Shown: positions 1 to 8,620 of the stretch, in pieces | Numbering within the stretch: the first letter of the stretch is position 1 | How the letters are laid out: each line of letters opens with the position of its first letter | Assembly: GCF_000023445.1 (NCBI RefSeq) | Contig: NC_012881.1 | Coordinates: forward strand, 2,175,501-2,239,500 | Source: Maridesulfovibrio salexigens DSM 2638 | GTDB taxonomy: Bacteria; Desulfobacterota; Desulfovibrionia; Desulfovibrionales; Desulfovibrionaceae | DNA length: 64,000 nucleotides | Direction: 5' to 3' | Position numbers and translations under genes: made by a program | Notes under the pieces: model-generated | Database searches by the model: none | The model's input: only the letters and a program-made list of their open reading frames with translations | What the model was told of the DNA's origin: nothing

Positions 1-2651
1 AGCCCGGACTCAATGATTGCTGTAGCAACAAGGATATCCAGTTCCTTATGCCAAAATTTGTGGATAGTCTCTTCCAGATTCTTTTCGGTCATCTGACCGT
101 GAGCCATGCCGATTTTAGCATCCGGTGCCAGCTTCTTAACAAACTCAACAACCCTTTCCAGCCCCTGAACACGGTTATGAACCCAGAAGACCTGTCCGCC
201 GCGTTCAAGTTCACGTGCCACAACGGATGCAAGCATTGCTTCATCACGCTCAATAAGCGCAGTCTCAACCGGCTTGCGATCAACAGGAGGTGTTTCAATG
301 GTACTCAGGCTGCGCACCCCGGAAAGGGAAAGCTGCAGAGTGCGGGGAATTGGTGTAGCTGTCAGGGTCAGCGCATCGATATTTTTGCGCATTTCCTTGA
401 CTCTTTCCTTATGTCGCACACCGAAACGCTGCTCTTCATCGAGGATAAGCAAACCGAGATTCGGTGCTTCAACATCCTTGGAAAGCACTCGGTGAGTTCC
501 GATGAGAATATCAAGTTCACCTGCCGCCATCTGCTCCAAAACACGCTTCTGACGGGATTTAGGAACAAAACGACTGAGCATACCAACCGTAACCGGAAAA
601 CCTTCCATACGCTGTACAAAGGTCTGGTAGTGCTGTTCTGCAAGAACTGTTGTGGGGCAAAGCAATACTACCTGCTTTCCGTCCAAAACTGCCCTGAAAG
701 CAGCACGCAGAGCAACCTCAGTCTTACCAAAGCCAACATCACCGCAAACAAGGCGATCCATTGGTTCGGGGCTTTCCATATCACGAAAAACATCCTGAAT
801 GGCTTTTTCCTGATCCGGGGTTTCCTCAAACCCGAAAGTGGATTCAAATTCCCAATACATCTCATCCAGAGGACCGTAGGCATACCCTTTGGCAATCTTA
901 CGGTAGGCGTACATTTCGACAAGTTCCCCGGCGATCTTCTCAATAGCCTTGCGAGCCTTTTCGCGGGTTTTGGCCCAGCGTGCTCCGCCAAGCTTATCAA
1001 GAATCGGACACGATCCTTCCGGGCCCTTGTACTTCTGGACCAGATTCAAGCGGTCAACCGGGACATAAAGTTTGTCCTCAGAATCAAAGAACAACAGCAG
1101 ATAATCGTTAGCCACCTCACCAACATTCATATGATGCAGCCCGCCGAATCGGGAAAGGCCGTAATCACGGTGAACCAGCAGATCATCAAGCAACAGGTCC
1201 TCATAGCTGGTCATGCCCTCAAAGGCTTTATCGCGGCTACGAGTTCCTTTTGCGGCTTGCGGCTGAATTACATCTTCACCGAGGATTACCGTCTGATTCC
1301 ATTCCAGCTCCATCCCTTGTCTCAAGGGAGAAACTAGAGCGTAAATGCCTTTATTAAGTGGGGAATATTCCGTTGCAATGGTAAGTTGTTCCGGTTCGAT
1401 AAGGGAGAGAAATTTCTTGCGGGAACGTTCGGTGCGAAAGCTGAGGACTGTTTGAAAACGTTCAGATTTCCACTCTTTCAATGCGGCAACCAATGCAGCC
1501 CAAGGACGCTTGACCTGCTCCGGTTTCCAAAAAATATCCGTGAATGCGGATATGGATCGCTCCGAAAGATCAATACCATCTTTTTCTCGACCGATAACCA
1601 GATCTTCAAAAACTATCTGACGTTCATCGCGCCATGTTCCACGGGCCTTTTCTTCATTCCAGCAAATCACATGCATAGGCCATTTGCAGCCGTTATGAGC
1701 GGATTTATCCAACAGGAACGTTTTCCAGCCATGCTCTTGGTCCTGTAATTTAGAACGCAGATTGGATGCAGAAGAAAGCACATATACAGATTTTTTCGGG
1801 AAGAAAGCTTTAAGGTCGACTGCTTCAGGATAAAAGAGTCCGGGCCAGATCATGCCATCGGCATTTTCCGCTTTTTCAACCAAGCGGGTATAACCTTCCG
1901 ATGAAATTTCCCCGGTCTTTTTAAGCTGAGTCCAAAGCTTATCAGCTTCGTCTATATGATTGCCGGTCAGCATTGCCGGAGCTACCGGCAGCAGGGTCAC
2001 TTCATCCAGATCAGCTTTTGATCTCTGTGATGATGGATCAAAAACACGAATTTCCTCAAGAATATCACCGAAGAATTCAAGACGCACCGGCAGATCATAT
2101 CCCGGTGCATAAATATCAAGGATGTCGCCGCGCATGGACATCTCGCCATACCCGGAAACAAGTTTAGTTCTTGTGTAACCCCAAGTAACCGCCTGTTCCA
2201 TGAGCAGCTCAGGGTCCATCTCTTCGCCCTTGGCAAGAACAATATAATTGTTCTCCAGAACATCCGGGGAAGGCCATTTCGGCAACAGGTTGTCAGCAGT
2301 CATTAAAACGGACTGCTTTCCACCACGGGTCAGTGCATGCAATGCCGCCCAACGTTCGGCCCAATCAGAAGCAGCCGGATTCTTGCTCAGATATGGTGGC
2401 AGAAAAACCCAATCCCTTTCCCATGAAGGAACAACTTTACCTTTCTGTTCAAGTTCGTTGCGGCTGAACAGGGTTAACAGGGCCTTGAGTTCTGAATATT
2501 CACGCGCGCCGGGCGCAACAAGAACAACAGACTCTCCCCTTGAATGCAGGTTATGAGCTGTGAAGGCTTGGGTTCCGTGGCCGCTTTTAAAAATACGTAA
2601 GTTATCACCACTTCCGGAAGCGAAAGCGGAGAGCTGAGCTGGTAAGGACAA
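1..2651 (-). CDS. mfd: Transcription-repair coupling factor Mfd (partial, C-terminus off the window)
   Basis: Mfd is the DNA translocase that removes RNA polymerase stalled at lesions and recruits UvrA for nucleotide excision repair. About 883 codons are present; the family is usually about 1150, so the end of the translocase and the C-terminal domain lie before base 1. Visible on the minus strand are the RNAP-interaction segment (HRDYGLSRFGGL), Walker A GDVGFGKTE near 700-735, the DEEQRFG box near 415-435, and a helicase motif reading ILVATAIIESG at the edge. In-frame stop TAA lies shortly upstream, so the best start is TTG at 2651, preceded by GGAG with a short 4-base spacer. No ATG is available in that stretch, so the start is moderately sure and the identity very sure. 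uvrC of the same repair pathway lies at 30 kb. Confidence 0.95.
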   Translation of the reverse strand, partial: MSLPAQLSAFASGSGDNLRIFKSGHGTQAFTAHNLHSRGESVVLVAPGAREYSELKALLTLFSRNELEQKGKVVPSWERDWVFLPPYLSKNPAASDWAERWAALHALTRGGKQSVLMTADNLLPKWPSPDVLENNYIVLAKGEEMDPELLMEQAVTWGYTRTKLVSGYGEMSMRGDILDIYAPGYDLPVRLEFFGDILEEIRVFDPSSQRSKADLDEVTLLPVAPAMLTGNHIDEADKLWTQLKKTGEISSEGYTRLVEKAENADGMIWPGLFYPEAVDLKAFFPKKSVYVLSSASNLRSKLQDQEHGWKTFLLDKSAHNGCKWPMHVICWNEEKARGTWRDERQIVFEDLVIGREKDGIDLSERSISAFTDIFWKPEQVKRPWAALVAALKEWKSERFQTVLSFRTERSRKKFLSLIEPEQLTIATEYSPLNKGIYALVSPLRQGMELEWNQTVILGEDVIQPQAAKGTRSRDKAFEGMTSYEDLLLDDLLVHRDYGLSRFGGLHHMNVGEVANDYLLLFFDSEDKLYVPVDRLNLVQKYKGPEGSCPILDKLGGARWAKTREKARKAIEKIAGELVEMYAYRKIAKGYAYGPLDEMYWEFESTFGFEETPDQEKAIQDVFRDMESPEPMDRLVCGDVGFGKTEVALRAAFRAVLDGKQVVLLCPTTVLAEQHYQTFVQRMEGFPVTVGMLSRFVPKSRQKRVLEQMAAGELDILIGTHRVLSKDVEAPNLGLLILDEEQRFGVRHKERVKEMRKNIDALTLTATPIPRTLQLSLSGVRSLSTIETPPVDRKPVETALIERDEAMLASVVARELERGGQVFWVHNRVQGLERVVEFVKKLAPDAKIGMAHGQMTEKNLEETIHKFWHKELDILVATAIIESG

Positions 2652-2677
2652 ACTGACTCCAGAAATTTATCAAAATT

Positions 2678-2716
2678 AAAGTCGTCCCCTGCTCAAGCAG
2701 AGAACGACTTTTTTTT
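2678..2716. terminator. Hairpin terminator between cheW and mfd
   Basis: Arms AAAGTCGT (2678-2685) and ACGACTTT (2704-2711) enclose an inner CTGCT/AGCAG pair. The plus strand is followed by a run of T. The minus strand, the direction of cheW, reads into CTTTAATTTT. It would separate cheW from mfd. Confidence 0.6.
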
Positions 2717-2820
2717 GCAGACAAATGCGGCTGCTGTCCAGTTCTAAAACAATTATTAGAGAACAATTGAATCAAAGAACTGCTGTAATGCAAAATTCTG
2801 CACTAATATTTCAACAGCGG

Positions 2821-3300
2821 CTATACCTGTGCAAGCTGTTCCTGTTCTTCATTGGACAGGAGCCTGTTCAGGTCAAGCAGGATAAGGAGCCTGTCTTCAA
2901 GCTTACCTACCCCGCTGATGTATTCAGATTCAAGACCGGAAACAACAGGCGGCGGCGGTTCAACGGTGGAAGCAGGAATTCGCAGGACTTCAGAAACGGA
3001 GTCCACAACAAAACCTACAATCATATCGTTGATTTCAATAACAATAATTCTGGTATGCTGATCGTGTTCACGGAACTGCAGACCAAACTTGCTTCTGAGA
3101 TCGATAATGGGGATAACTTTACCGCGAAGGTTAATTACCCCTTCAACAAATTGCGGTGCTCTGGGAACCTTGGTAATTTCCATGGTTCTGATAATCTCTT
3201 GAACCTTGAGAATATCAACACCGAATTCTTCTTCACCGATACTGAAGGTAACCAGCTGAATCAATTCCGCGTCAAGCGTAATCTTCTTACCTTCTTCCAT
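2821..3300 (-). CDS. cheW: Chemotaxis coupling protein CheW
   Basis: The 159-residue protein is a single CheW domain of normal family length. CheW couples methyl-accepting chemotaxis receptors to the histidine kinase CheA in the cytoplasmic receptor array. Family hallmarks are visible: the N-terminal strand LVTFSIGEEEFGVDI, the VPRAPQFVEGVINLRGKVIP signature around residues 44-63, and the VGFVVDSVSEVLRIP segment around 93-107. A proline run (EPPPPV) follows and the last strand reads LLILLDLNRLL. It stands alone rather than in a che operon, so it is probably one of several CheW paralogues. The only other chemotaxis-type gene in the window is cheZ at 23.6 kb. Confidence 0.95.
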   Translation of the reverse strand: MEEGKKITLDAELIQLVTFSIGEEEFGVDILKVQEIIRTMEITKVPRAPQFVEGVINLRGKVIPIIDLRSKFGLQFREHDQHTRIIVIEINDMIVGFVVDSVSEVLRIPASTVEPPPPVVSGLESEYISGVGKLEDRLLILLDLNRLLSNEEQEQLAQV

Positions 3301-3471
3301 ACTTGTCCCCCTGTTATATTTTTACAGTGGATGACCAAGGGATTTGATCAATTTTAATTTATAAGAAAACTCAAAAGTTCTAATTTAATACCATATTATT
3401 ATTCATCTGAAACATTTGCAAGCTAATCCTGAAATTATAAAAGAATTACGCATTTTTTCTTTGCACAGAAA

Positions 3472-3513
3472 TTGACTAGCTCCATTTTAATGACTATCAG
3501 TTAAATCTGATAG
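3472..3513 (+). promoter_or_regulatory. Candidate promoter with inverted repeat over the -10
   Basis: TTGACT (3472-3477), a 17-base spacer and TATCAG (3495-3500) form a reasonable sigma-70-type promoter for the 71-residue gene. The -10 lies inside the inverted repeat CTATCAG (3494-3500), TTAAAT, CTGATAG (3507-3513), which could be an operator or a 5' mRNA hairpin. Sequence inference only. Confidence 0.4.
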
Positions 3514-3546
3514 CAAAAAGCGAAGCTCAGGAGGGTATGAACTCGC

Positions 3547-3762
3547 ATGGCTCAGTTTTCCCCGACAGAAAATATTACTCTGGAAGACCAAATTAAATCA
3601 TTAGCAAATGAAGAACTGCTCGACTTTTGGGAAGAAACACAATTTCTAGCCAAAATGCTCGATCAGGATAATCAAGAAGATATTCAATATAGCCCGGAGT
3701 ACGAAAGGCTGATCCTGCAGGAACTGCAGCTCAGGTCATCAATGAAAACTCTGGATCCTTAA
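3547..3762 (+). CDS. Small conserved-looking protein of unknown function (71 aa)
   Basis: A 71-residue acidic, predicted helical protein with no motif I recognise. It has no signal peptide or membrane segment and contains a negatively charged middle (DQDNQEDIQ). It looks real: AGGAGG precedes the start (12-base spacer, rather long), a candidate promoter lies upstream and a strong terminator sits directly downstream, giving a self-contained one-gene unit. An ATG closer to the AGGAGG at 3537 is out of frame. Function unknown. Confidence 0.7.
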   Translation: MAQFSPTENITLEDQIKSLANEELLDFWEETQFLAKMLDQDNQEDIQYSPEYERLILQELQLRSSMKTLDP

Positions 3763-3768
3763 AAAAGT

Positions 3769-3797
3769 AAGGCCCGCCAATGGCGGGCCTTTTTATT
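3769..3797. terminator. Bidirectional terminator
   Basis: AAGGCCCGCCA and TGGCGGGCCTT form a GC-rich hairpin. The plus side continues TTTTTATTT and the minus side ACTTTTTT, so it can end both the 71-residue gene and ugd, which converge here. Confidence 0.85.
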
Positions 3798-3822
3798 TCT
3801 CTTTTCCAATTTCCAGTATGAA

Positions 3823-5169
3823 CTAATCTTCAGCTCCAACCGGGCGGCGGCCTACGCTGAAATAGGCAAAACCGCAGCTTCCAAGGTAAGCAGGATCATA
3901 AAGGTTCCTGCCGTCGAAAACCAGCGGAGCATTGAGAGACTCTTTAACCCTGTCAAAATCAGGGTTCCTGAACTGGTTCCAGTCAGTAACAACAGCAAGG
4001 GCATCTGCACCTTCGAGCACTTCATACTGGTTGTGGACAATCTCCACCAGATCATTATCACTCAGAATCTCTGCAGCTTTTTTGTGAGCAACAGGATCAA
4101 ATGCTTTGATTTTCATGCCTGCGGAAGTCAGCTCTTCAATAATTGAAAGAGCGGAAGATTCACGCATATCGTCAGTGTTGGCTTTGAATGCAAGCCCCCA
4201 CAATGCAAGAGTTTTACCTTTAACACCACCCTGAGGTTCAAAGTAGTCCAGAATTTTTCTGGAGAGCATTTTCTTCTGGCGATTGTTAACGGAATCTACT
4301 GCTTCGATAAGCTCGGGCTGCGCTCCTACTTCCTTTGCGGTGTTGATCAACGCTTTCACGTCTTTTGGAAAGCAGGATCCACCGTACCCTACACCGGGGT
4401 AAATGAAGTAGTAACCGATACGATGGTCAGAGCCGATACCCAAACGAACTTCACGTACGTTTGCATCAACTTTTTCGCAGATTCCGGCAATTTCGTTAAT
4501 AAATGAAATTTTGGTTGCCAGCATGCAGTTTGCAGCATACTTGGTCATTTCAGCACTTCTGGTGCCCATGAAAATAAGTTTTTCACGGCTGCGGGCATAA
4601 GGAGCGTAAAGAGTTTCAAACTGTTTGCGGGTTTCTTCATTCTCAGTACCCACGACAACGCGGTCAGGCTTCATGAAATCGCTTACAGCGTCACCTTCTT
4701 TAAGGAATTCAGGATTGGAAGCCACATCAAAGTCAATATCCAAACCACGCTTGTCCAGCTCTTCCTGAATGGTAGCCCGAACTTTATCGGCTGTTCCCAC
4801 GGGAACGGTGGATTTATCTACAATAATTTTGGGTTCGGTCATATTCTGGCCGACCTGACGGGCAACTGTCTCAACATAGCTAAGGTCACAACTGCCATCG
4901 GCACCGCAAGGAGTACCTACGCAGATGAAAACCATCTTGGCTTTTGCCAGTCCCTCTTTAAGATCGGTGGTAAAGAAAAGTCTTTCGTCTTCGTAGTTAC
5001 GCTTAACAAGGACATCAAGGCCGGGTTCAAAAATATGGATTTTACCCTGCTTGAGGGTTTCAACTACATCAGGATTAACATCCACGCACCAAACGTGGTT
5101 ACCCATTTCAGCAAAACACGCCGCGCTGACCAGACCCACATATCCGGTCCCTACAATACAAATGTTCAT
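3823..5169 (-). CDS. ugd: UDP-glucose 6-dehydrogenase
   Basis: This enzyme oxidises UDP-glucose to UDP-glucuronate with two NAD+, supplying precursors for surface polysaccharide. The 448 residues are normal for the family. The N-terminal Rossmann motif GTGYVGLVSAACFAEMG is followed by the central dimer domain. The catalytic cysteine sits in GVGYGGSCFPKDVKAL, and the C-terminal UDP-binding domain contains LWGLAFKANTDDMRESSA. It is monocistronic, convergent with the 71-residue gene and divergent from pdxJ. The related UDP-sugar enzyme galE lies at 49.4 kb. A GDP-mannose dehydrogenase would look similar, but UDP-glucose is the more likely substrate. Confidence 0.95.
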   Translation of the reverse strand: MNICIVGTGYVGLVSAACFAEMGNHVWCVDVNPDVVETLKQGKIHIFEPGLDVLVKRNYEDERLFFTTDLKEGLAKAKMVFICVGTPCGADGSCDLSYVETVARQVGQNMTEPKIIVDKSTVPVGTADKVRATIQEELDKRGLDIDFDVASNPEFLKEGDAVSDFMKPDRVVVGTENEETRKQFETLYAPYARSREKLIFMGTRSAEMTKYAANCMLATKISFINEIAGICEKVDANVREVRLGIGSDHRIGYYFIYPGVGYGGSCFPKDVKALINTAKEVGAQPELIEAVDSVNNRQKKMLSRKILDYFEPQGGVKGKTLALWGLAFKANTDDMRESSALSIIEELTSAGMKIKAFDPVAHKKAAEILSDNDLVEIVHNQYEVLEGADALAVVTDWNQFRNPDFDRVKESLNAPLVFDGRNLYDPAYLGSCGFAYFSVGRRPVGAED

Positions 5170-5444
5170 TAGCTGTTCTCTCGTTTATTTATAGCGTTTG
5201 ATTTTCTATAATTAGCTGGCAATATCTCAGGTGCCGGGCTGACGCTTAATTGATCCTAGTGCGGATAACGCCATTATGTTTTTAATGTCAACTCTAACCC
5301 GGTTACAAAGATATGACGGTTGCCATCAAAGTCCATTAACTATATTGTGCTGTTAGCAAGCCGGAAACCGCTTCAGGCTTCATTTTTAATATAATAAAAA
5401 TTCTACTTTTAAATTATGAAATAATTTTACCGGAGGATATAATC

Positions 5445-6170
5445 ATGCCCTTCTTATGCGTCAATGTTGACCACGTAGCTACTATCAGACAAGCCCGCCT
5501 CGGAATCGAACCGGATCCAGTTACTGCTGCCGCCATGTGCGAACTTGCCGGAGCAGTAGGAATCATCATGCACCTGCGCGAAGACCGCAGACATGTGCAG
5601 GACCGTGATATCGAACTGATCAGCAAGACCATCCAGACCGAGTTTCATTTTGAAATGGCAGCCACCGAGGAAATGCAGCAGATCGCCCTGCGTATCGACC
5701 CTGCTACCGTCTGCCTCGTGCCGGAAAAACGTGAAGAGCTTACCACTGAAGGCGGCCTTAACTGCATTGGTCAGGAAAAACGCCTCACCGAATATCTTGC
5801 TCCGCTACACGAAAAAGGAATCGGTTCCAGTCTGTTCATCGATGCAGATGCCGACCAGATTAAAGCAGCTAAGGCTATCGGCGCAGAATACGTTGAAATT
5901 CATACCGGACATTTCGCTGATGCTCCTACCCGTTCCGAACAGAAAGCTGAGCTGACCCGTATCATTGACGGCATCAAGATGTCACAGGATCTCGGACTCA
6001 AAGTAAACCTCGGCCACGGCCTGAACTACGTGAATATCCTCGATTTCGCTGATGTTCCCGGTATTTGCGAATACTCCATCGGTCACTCCATCATGTCCCG
6101 TGCAATCTACGTGGGTATTGATCGCGCTGTTCGTGACATGGTTGAAATTATTAGAAACTTTGCTGATTAA
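5445..6170 (+). CDS. pdxJ: Pyridoxine 5'-phosphate synthase
   Basis: PdxJ condenses 3-amino-1-hydroxyacetone 1-phosphate with 1-deoxyxylulose 5-phosphate in the DXP-dependent vitamin B6 pathway. The 241 residues form one TIM-barrel domain of the expected length. Motifs include [12 protein letters not shown] at the N-terminus, HLREDRRH near residue 45, the EIHTGHFA segment near residue 150 and VNLGHGLNY near 190. A CCGGAGGA ribosome site lies about 7 bases before ATG. It opens a tightly spaced plus-strand run; acpS begins 3 bases after its stop, the same pdxJ-acpS pairing seen in many proteobacteria. Confidence 0.96.
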   Translation: MPFLCVNVDHVATIRQARLGIEPDPVTAAAMCELAGAVGIIMHLREDRRHVQDRDIELISKTIQTEFHFEMAATEEMQQIALRIDPATVCLVPEKREELTTEGGLNCIGQEKRLTEYLAPLHEKGIGSSLFIDADADQIKAAKAIGAEYVEIHTGHFADAPTRSEQKAELTRIIDGIKMSQDLGLKVNLGHGLNYVNILDFADVPGICEYSIGHSIMSRAIYVGIDRAVRDMVEIIRNFAD

Positions 6171-6173
6171 TCC

Positions 6174-6548
6174 ATGATCATCGGACTTGGAATAGATATA
6201 ACTGAACTTGACCGCATCAAGCGTTCGCTGGATAAATACGGCGAACGCTTTGCGGAAAAAATTCTTACTCCTGCTGAGATAGAACTGATCCCGGCCAAAA
6301 ATCCAGTACCCTACGTTGCTGCCCGCTTCGCAGCGAAAGAAGCTGCCGTAAAAGCACTGGGAACCGGATTTGCCGAGGGAATAACATTCCACACAATTGA
6401 AATAACACGCTTGGATTCCGGCGCGCCGCAGCTTAATTTTCTCGGTAAAGCCCTTGAGCGCAGCAAATCCATGGGAGTTGAAGGAATTCATATCTCAATC
6501 ACACATGGACGTGATACCGCAGCAGCCGTGGTGGTACTTGAAAAATAA
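6174..6548 (+). CDS. acpS: Holo-[acyl-carrier-protein] synthase
   Basis: AcpS transfers 4'-phosphopantetheine from coenzyme A to apo-acyl carrier protein, activating it for fatty acid synthesis. The 124 residues match the small trimeric bacterial AcpS. The metal-binding aspartate lies in IIGLGIDITELDRI and the second signature is ARFAAKEAAVKALGTG near residues 50-65. HISITHGRDTAAAVVVLE closes the fold. It is almost contiguous with pdxJ and is followed by a palindromic repeat before nnr. Confidence 0.96.
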   Translation: MIIGLGIDITELDRIKRSLDKYGERFAEKILTPAEIELIPAKNPVPYVAARFAAKEAAVKALGTGFAEGITFHTIEITRLDSGAPQLNFLGKALERSKSMGVEGIHISITHGRDTAAAVVVLEK

Positions 6549-6551
6549 AAT

Positions 6552-6633
6552 GGCGAAGCCCTATTAAAAGTTTTTGGGATTCTTAAACCCTTTTGCAAAA
6601 GGGTTTAAGGCCCCCGGCAGGGCCGCCGGAGGC
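6552..6633 (+). repeat. Palindromic intergenic repeat, copy A
   Basis: The copy begins GGCGAAGCCC, then TTTTTGGGATT, then a perfect 28-base palindrome at 6582-6609 (half-site CTTAAACCCTTTTGC), then a GC-rich tail ending GCCGCCGGAGGC. The terminal GGAGG serves as the ribosome binding site of nnr. Related copies lie at 20125-20190 (minus), 30315-30396 and 43539-43619. Confidence 0.9.
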
Positions 6634-6639
6634 AAATAC

Positions 6640-8175
6640 ATGTTCTCACCGCTTCCTACCCCTTCAGAAATGTCAAACTGGGACAAAGTCACCATAAATG
6701 AAATCGGCATCAGGGGTGAAATCCTGATGGAAAATGCCGGACGCGAGGCTGTTTTCGCTCTGCTTAAGGGCTACGGCAATGTATCCGGTAAAAAGATTCT
6801 GATCATCGCCGGATCAGGCAATAACGGCGGTGACGGCTTTGTTATGGGCCGCATGCTTGCTGATCTGGGTGCGGAAGTCCTGATCCTGCACACGGCTCCC
6901 AAGAGTAAGTATAAAGGTGATGCAGCCTACATGCTTAAGGTTGCCACACGACTGGGCGTGAACATGAAATTTTTCCGGGCTACGGAAAAAATAATTTTGC
7001 CCGAAGCTGACATCATCATTGATGCCCTGCTCGGCACCGGATTTTCCGGTGAACTGCGCCCCTTTGCCTATGCAATTGTAGAAGCCATCAACGAAGCAAA
7101 GAACAGCTTTATTTTTTCGGTAGATATTCCTTCCGGCTTGAACGGACTGACCGGATTGCCTCAACCTGTTGCTGTTCAGGCTCAAATGACCGTAACTTTT
7201 GAGGAAGCCAAGATTGGTCTTGCTTTGCCACAAGCGGATGCATACACTGGCACTTTAGTGGTCACTCACATAGGTATCCCTAACGAGGTAAAGTACAAGC
7301 ATCCGGCTACACACCTGCTGATCAGGGAAAACGCGCTTGAATTTATTCCTGCGCCCTCCCCGTCCATGCATAAAGGTAGTTCCGGGCACATATTGTTGGT
7401 AGGAGCTTCGAAAGGGTTAACCGGAGCACTGCATCTGGCAGGTATATCCGCCCTGCGTGCCGGAGCCGGACTGGTAACAATGGCCTGCCCGGACGGACTG
7501 GCTGCTGAAGTTAAAGCCGGGAAACCGGAACTGATGACTAAGGGGCTTGGTTCCGGCGATCAATGGAATGATCAAATGATCGCAGAGCTGCTCCCGGAAC
7601 TGGAAAAATACGATGCACTGGTTATAGGACCGGGACTGGGACGCGACAAAGGAGCGCTTGATTTGGTTGAAGCAGTAGTCAAGAACGGACACCCGCCGGC
7701 AGTGTTCGATGCAGATGCTCTTTACGCTTTTGCCAAGTGCCCGGAACTGCTTCAGCAGATAGCCGAGAATTCAATTCTCACCCCGCATCCCGGCGAGATG
7801 GCCCGCATGGTCAACAGTACCATCCCTGAAGTTGAAGCAAAGCGCATCAACACTGCACGTGAGTTTGCAACAGAAAGCAAAACCATAGTCGTTCTTAAGG
7901 GAGCCGGTACAATCATCGGATGCCCGGATGGGCAGATAGTTGTATCTCCGCTTTCCGCCCCCAACCTTGCGGCAGCAGGGTCAGGTGATATTCTGGCAGG
8001 AATGGGCGGAGCTTTGTTGGCCAAAGGAATTCCTGCTATGCAAAGTGCTTGTATCGCGGTATACTGGCATGGACTGGCAGGACAGTATCTGGCTGAAAAT
8101 TTTCCGTATCGAGGAAACATCGCAACTGAAATAGCTGACGTGCTCCCCCAAGTGCTTAAGGAGGAATTATGCTAA
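6640..8175 (+). CDS. nnr: Bifunctional NAD(P)H-hydrate epimerase / ADP-dependent dehydratase
   Basis: Nnr repairs damaged NADHX and NADPHX: the N-terminal YjeF_N domain epimerises the hydrates and the C-terminal ribokinase-like domain dehydrates them using ADP. From ATG at 6640 the protein has 511 residues, normal for the fusion. The N-domain carries IAGSGNNGGDGFVMGR and IIDALLGTG. The C-domain carries HKGSSGHILLVGAS, the NAAAAGSGD-like NLAAAGSGDILAG and ILTPHPGEMARM. The frame is open from 6574, but those 22 extra codons (MGFLNPFAKGFK...) are translated repeat sequence; GGAGG sits 7 bases before the ATG at 6640, so that start is preferred. It overlaps the CBS gene by 7 bases. tsaE follows soon after, echoing the nnr-tsaE neighbourhood of E. 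coli. Confidence 0.96.
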   Translation: MFSPLPTPSEMSNWDKVTINEIGIRGEILMENAGREAVFALLKGYGNVSGKKILIIAGSGNNGGDGFVMGRMLADLGAEVLILHTAPKSKYKGDAAYMLKVATRLGVNMKFFRATEKIILPEADIIIDALLGTGFSGELRPFAYAIVEAINEAKNSFIFSVDIPSGLNGLTGLPQPVAVQAQMTVTFEEAKIGLALPQADAYTGTLVVTHIGIPNEVKYKHPATHLLIRENALEFIPAPSPSMHKGSSGHILLVGASKGLTGALHLAGISALRAGAGLVTMACPDGLAAEVKAGKPELMTKGLGSGDQWNDQMIAELLPELEKYDALVIGPGLGRDKGALDLVEAVVKNGHPPAVFDADALYAFAKCPELLQQIAENSILTPHPGEMARMVNSTIPEVEAKRINTAREFATESKTIVVLKGAGTIIGCPDGQIVVSPLSAPNLAAAGSGDILAGMGGALLAKGIPAMQSACIAVYWHGLAGQYLAENFPYRGNIATEIADVLPQVLKEELC

Positions 8176-8618
8176 AAGCCAAAGACATCATGACTTCCGG
8201 TGCTCTCACCCTCGAACCTGATACCGATGTTGCAACCGCAGCAAAGCTCATGCTTGAAAAACACCTGAACGGCCTGCCCGTGGTAGACCGCAGCGGAAAG
8301 CTGATCGGTGTTCTCTGCCAGAGCGATCTTGTAGCGCAGCAGAAAACCATTTCCATGCCTTCCCTGTTCACCATACTGGACGGCTTCATTTCCTTCTCCT
8401 CCAATGAGGATCTTGAGAAAGAAGTGAACAAGATTGCGGCCACTAAGGTGGAGCATGCCATGACCCCGGACCCTATAACCATTGAACCCGACACCAGCAT
8501 CGAAAAGATTGCCGATCTCATGGTCGAAAGAAAGTTTTATACCCTGCCGGTTGTTGAAAACGGCAAGCTTGTCGGCGTTGTCGGTAAAGAAGACGTTTTA
8601 AAGGTTTTAGCTAAATAA
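8169..8618 (+). CDS. Tandem CBS-domain protein
   Basis: A 149-residue stand-alone protein of two CBS motifs, roughly residues 8-60 (KDIMTSGALTLEP ... GLPVVDRSGKLIGVL) and 93-147 (AMTPDPITIEP ... LPVVENGKLVGVVGKEDVL). Such pairs form a Bateman module that binds adenosyl nucleotides and senses energy or cofactor state. With no attached catalytic domain it probably acts on a partner protein, which I cannot name. The start overlaps the end of nnr by 7 bases, suggesting translational coupling and placing it beside NAD(P)H repair. tsaE begins 2 bases after the stop. Confidence 0.9.
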   Translation: MLKAKDIMTSGALTLEPDTDVATAAKLMLEKHLNGLPVVDRSGKLIGVLCQSDLVAQQKTISMPSLFTILDGFISFSSNEDLEKEVNKIAATKVEHAMTPDPITIEPDTSIEKIADLMVERKFYTLPVVENGKLVGVVGKEDVLKVLAK

Positions 8619-8620
8619 AA

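Noticed and set aside
48-1337. Long plus-strand open frame (429 codons) at the window start
   Set aside because: It is antisense to mfd, whose translated motifs are unmistakable, and it has no family resemblance.
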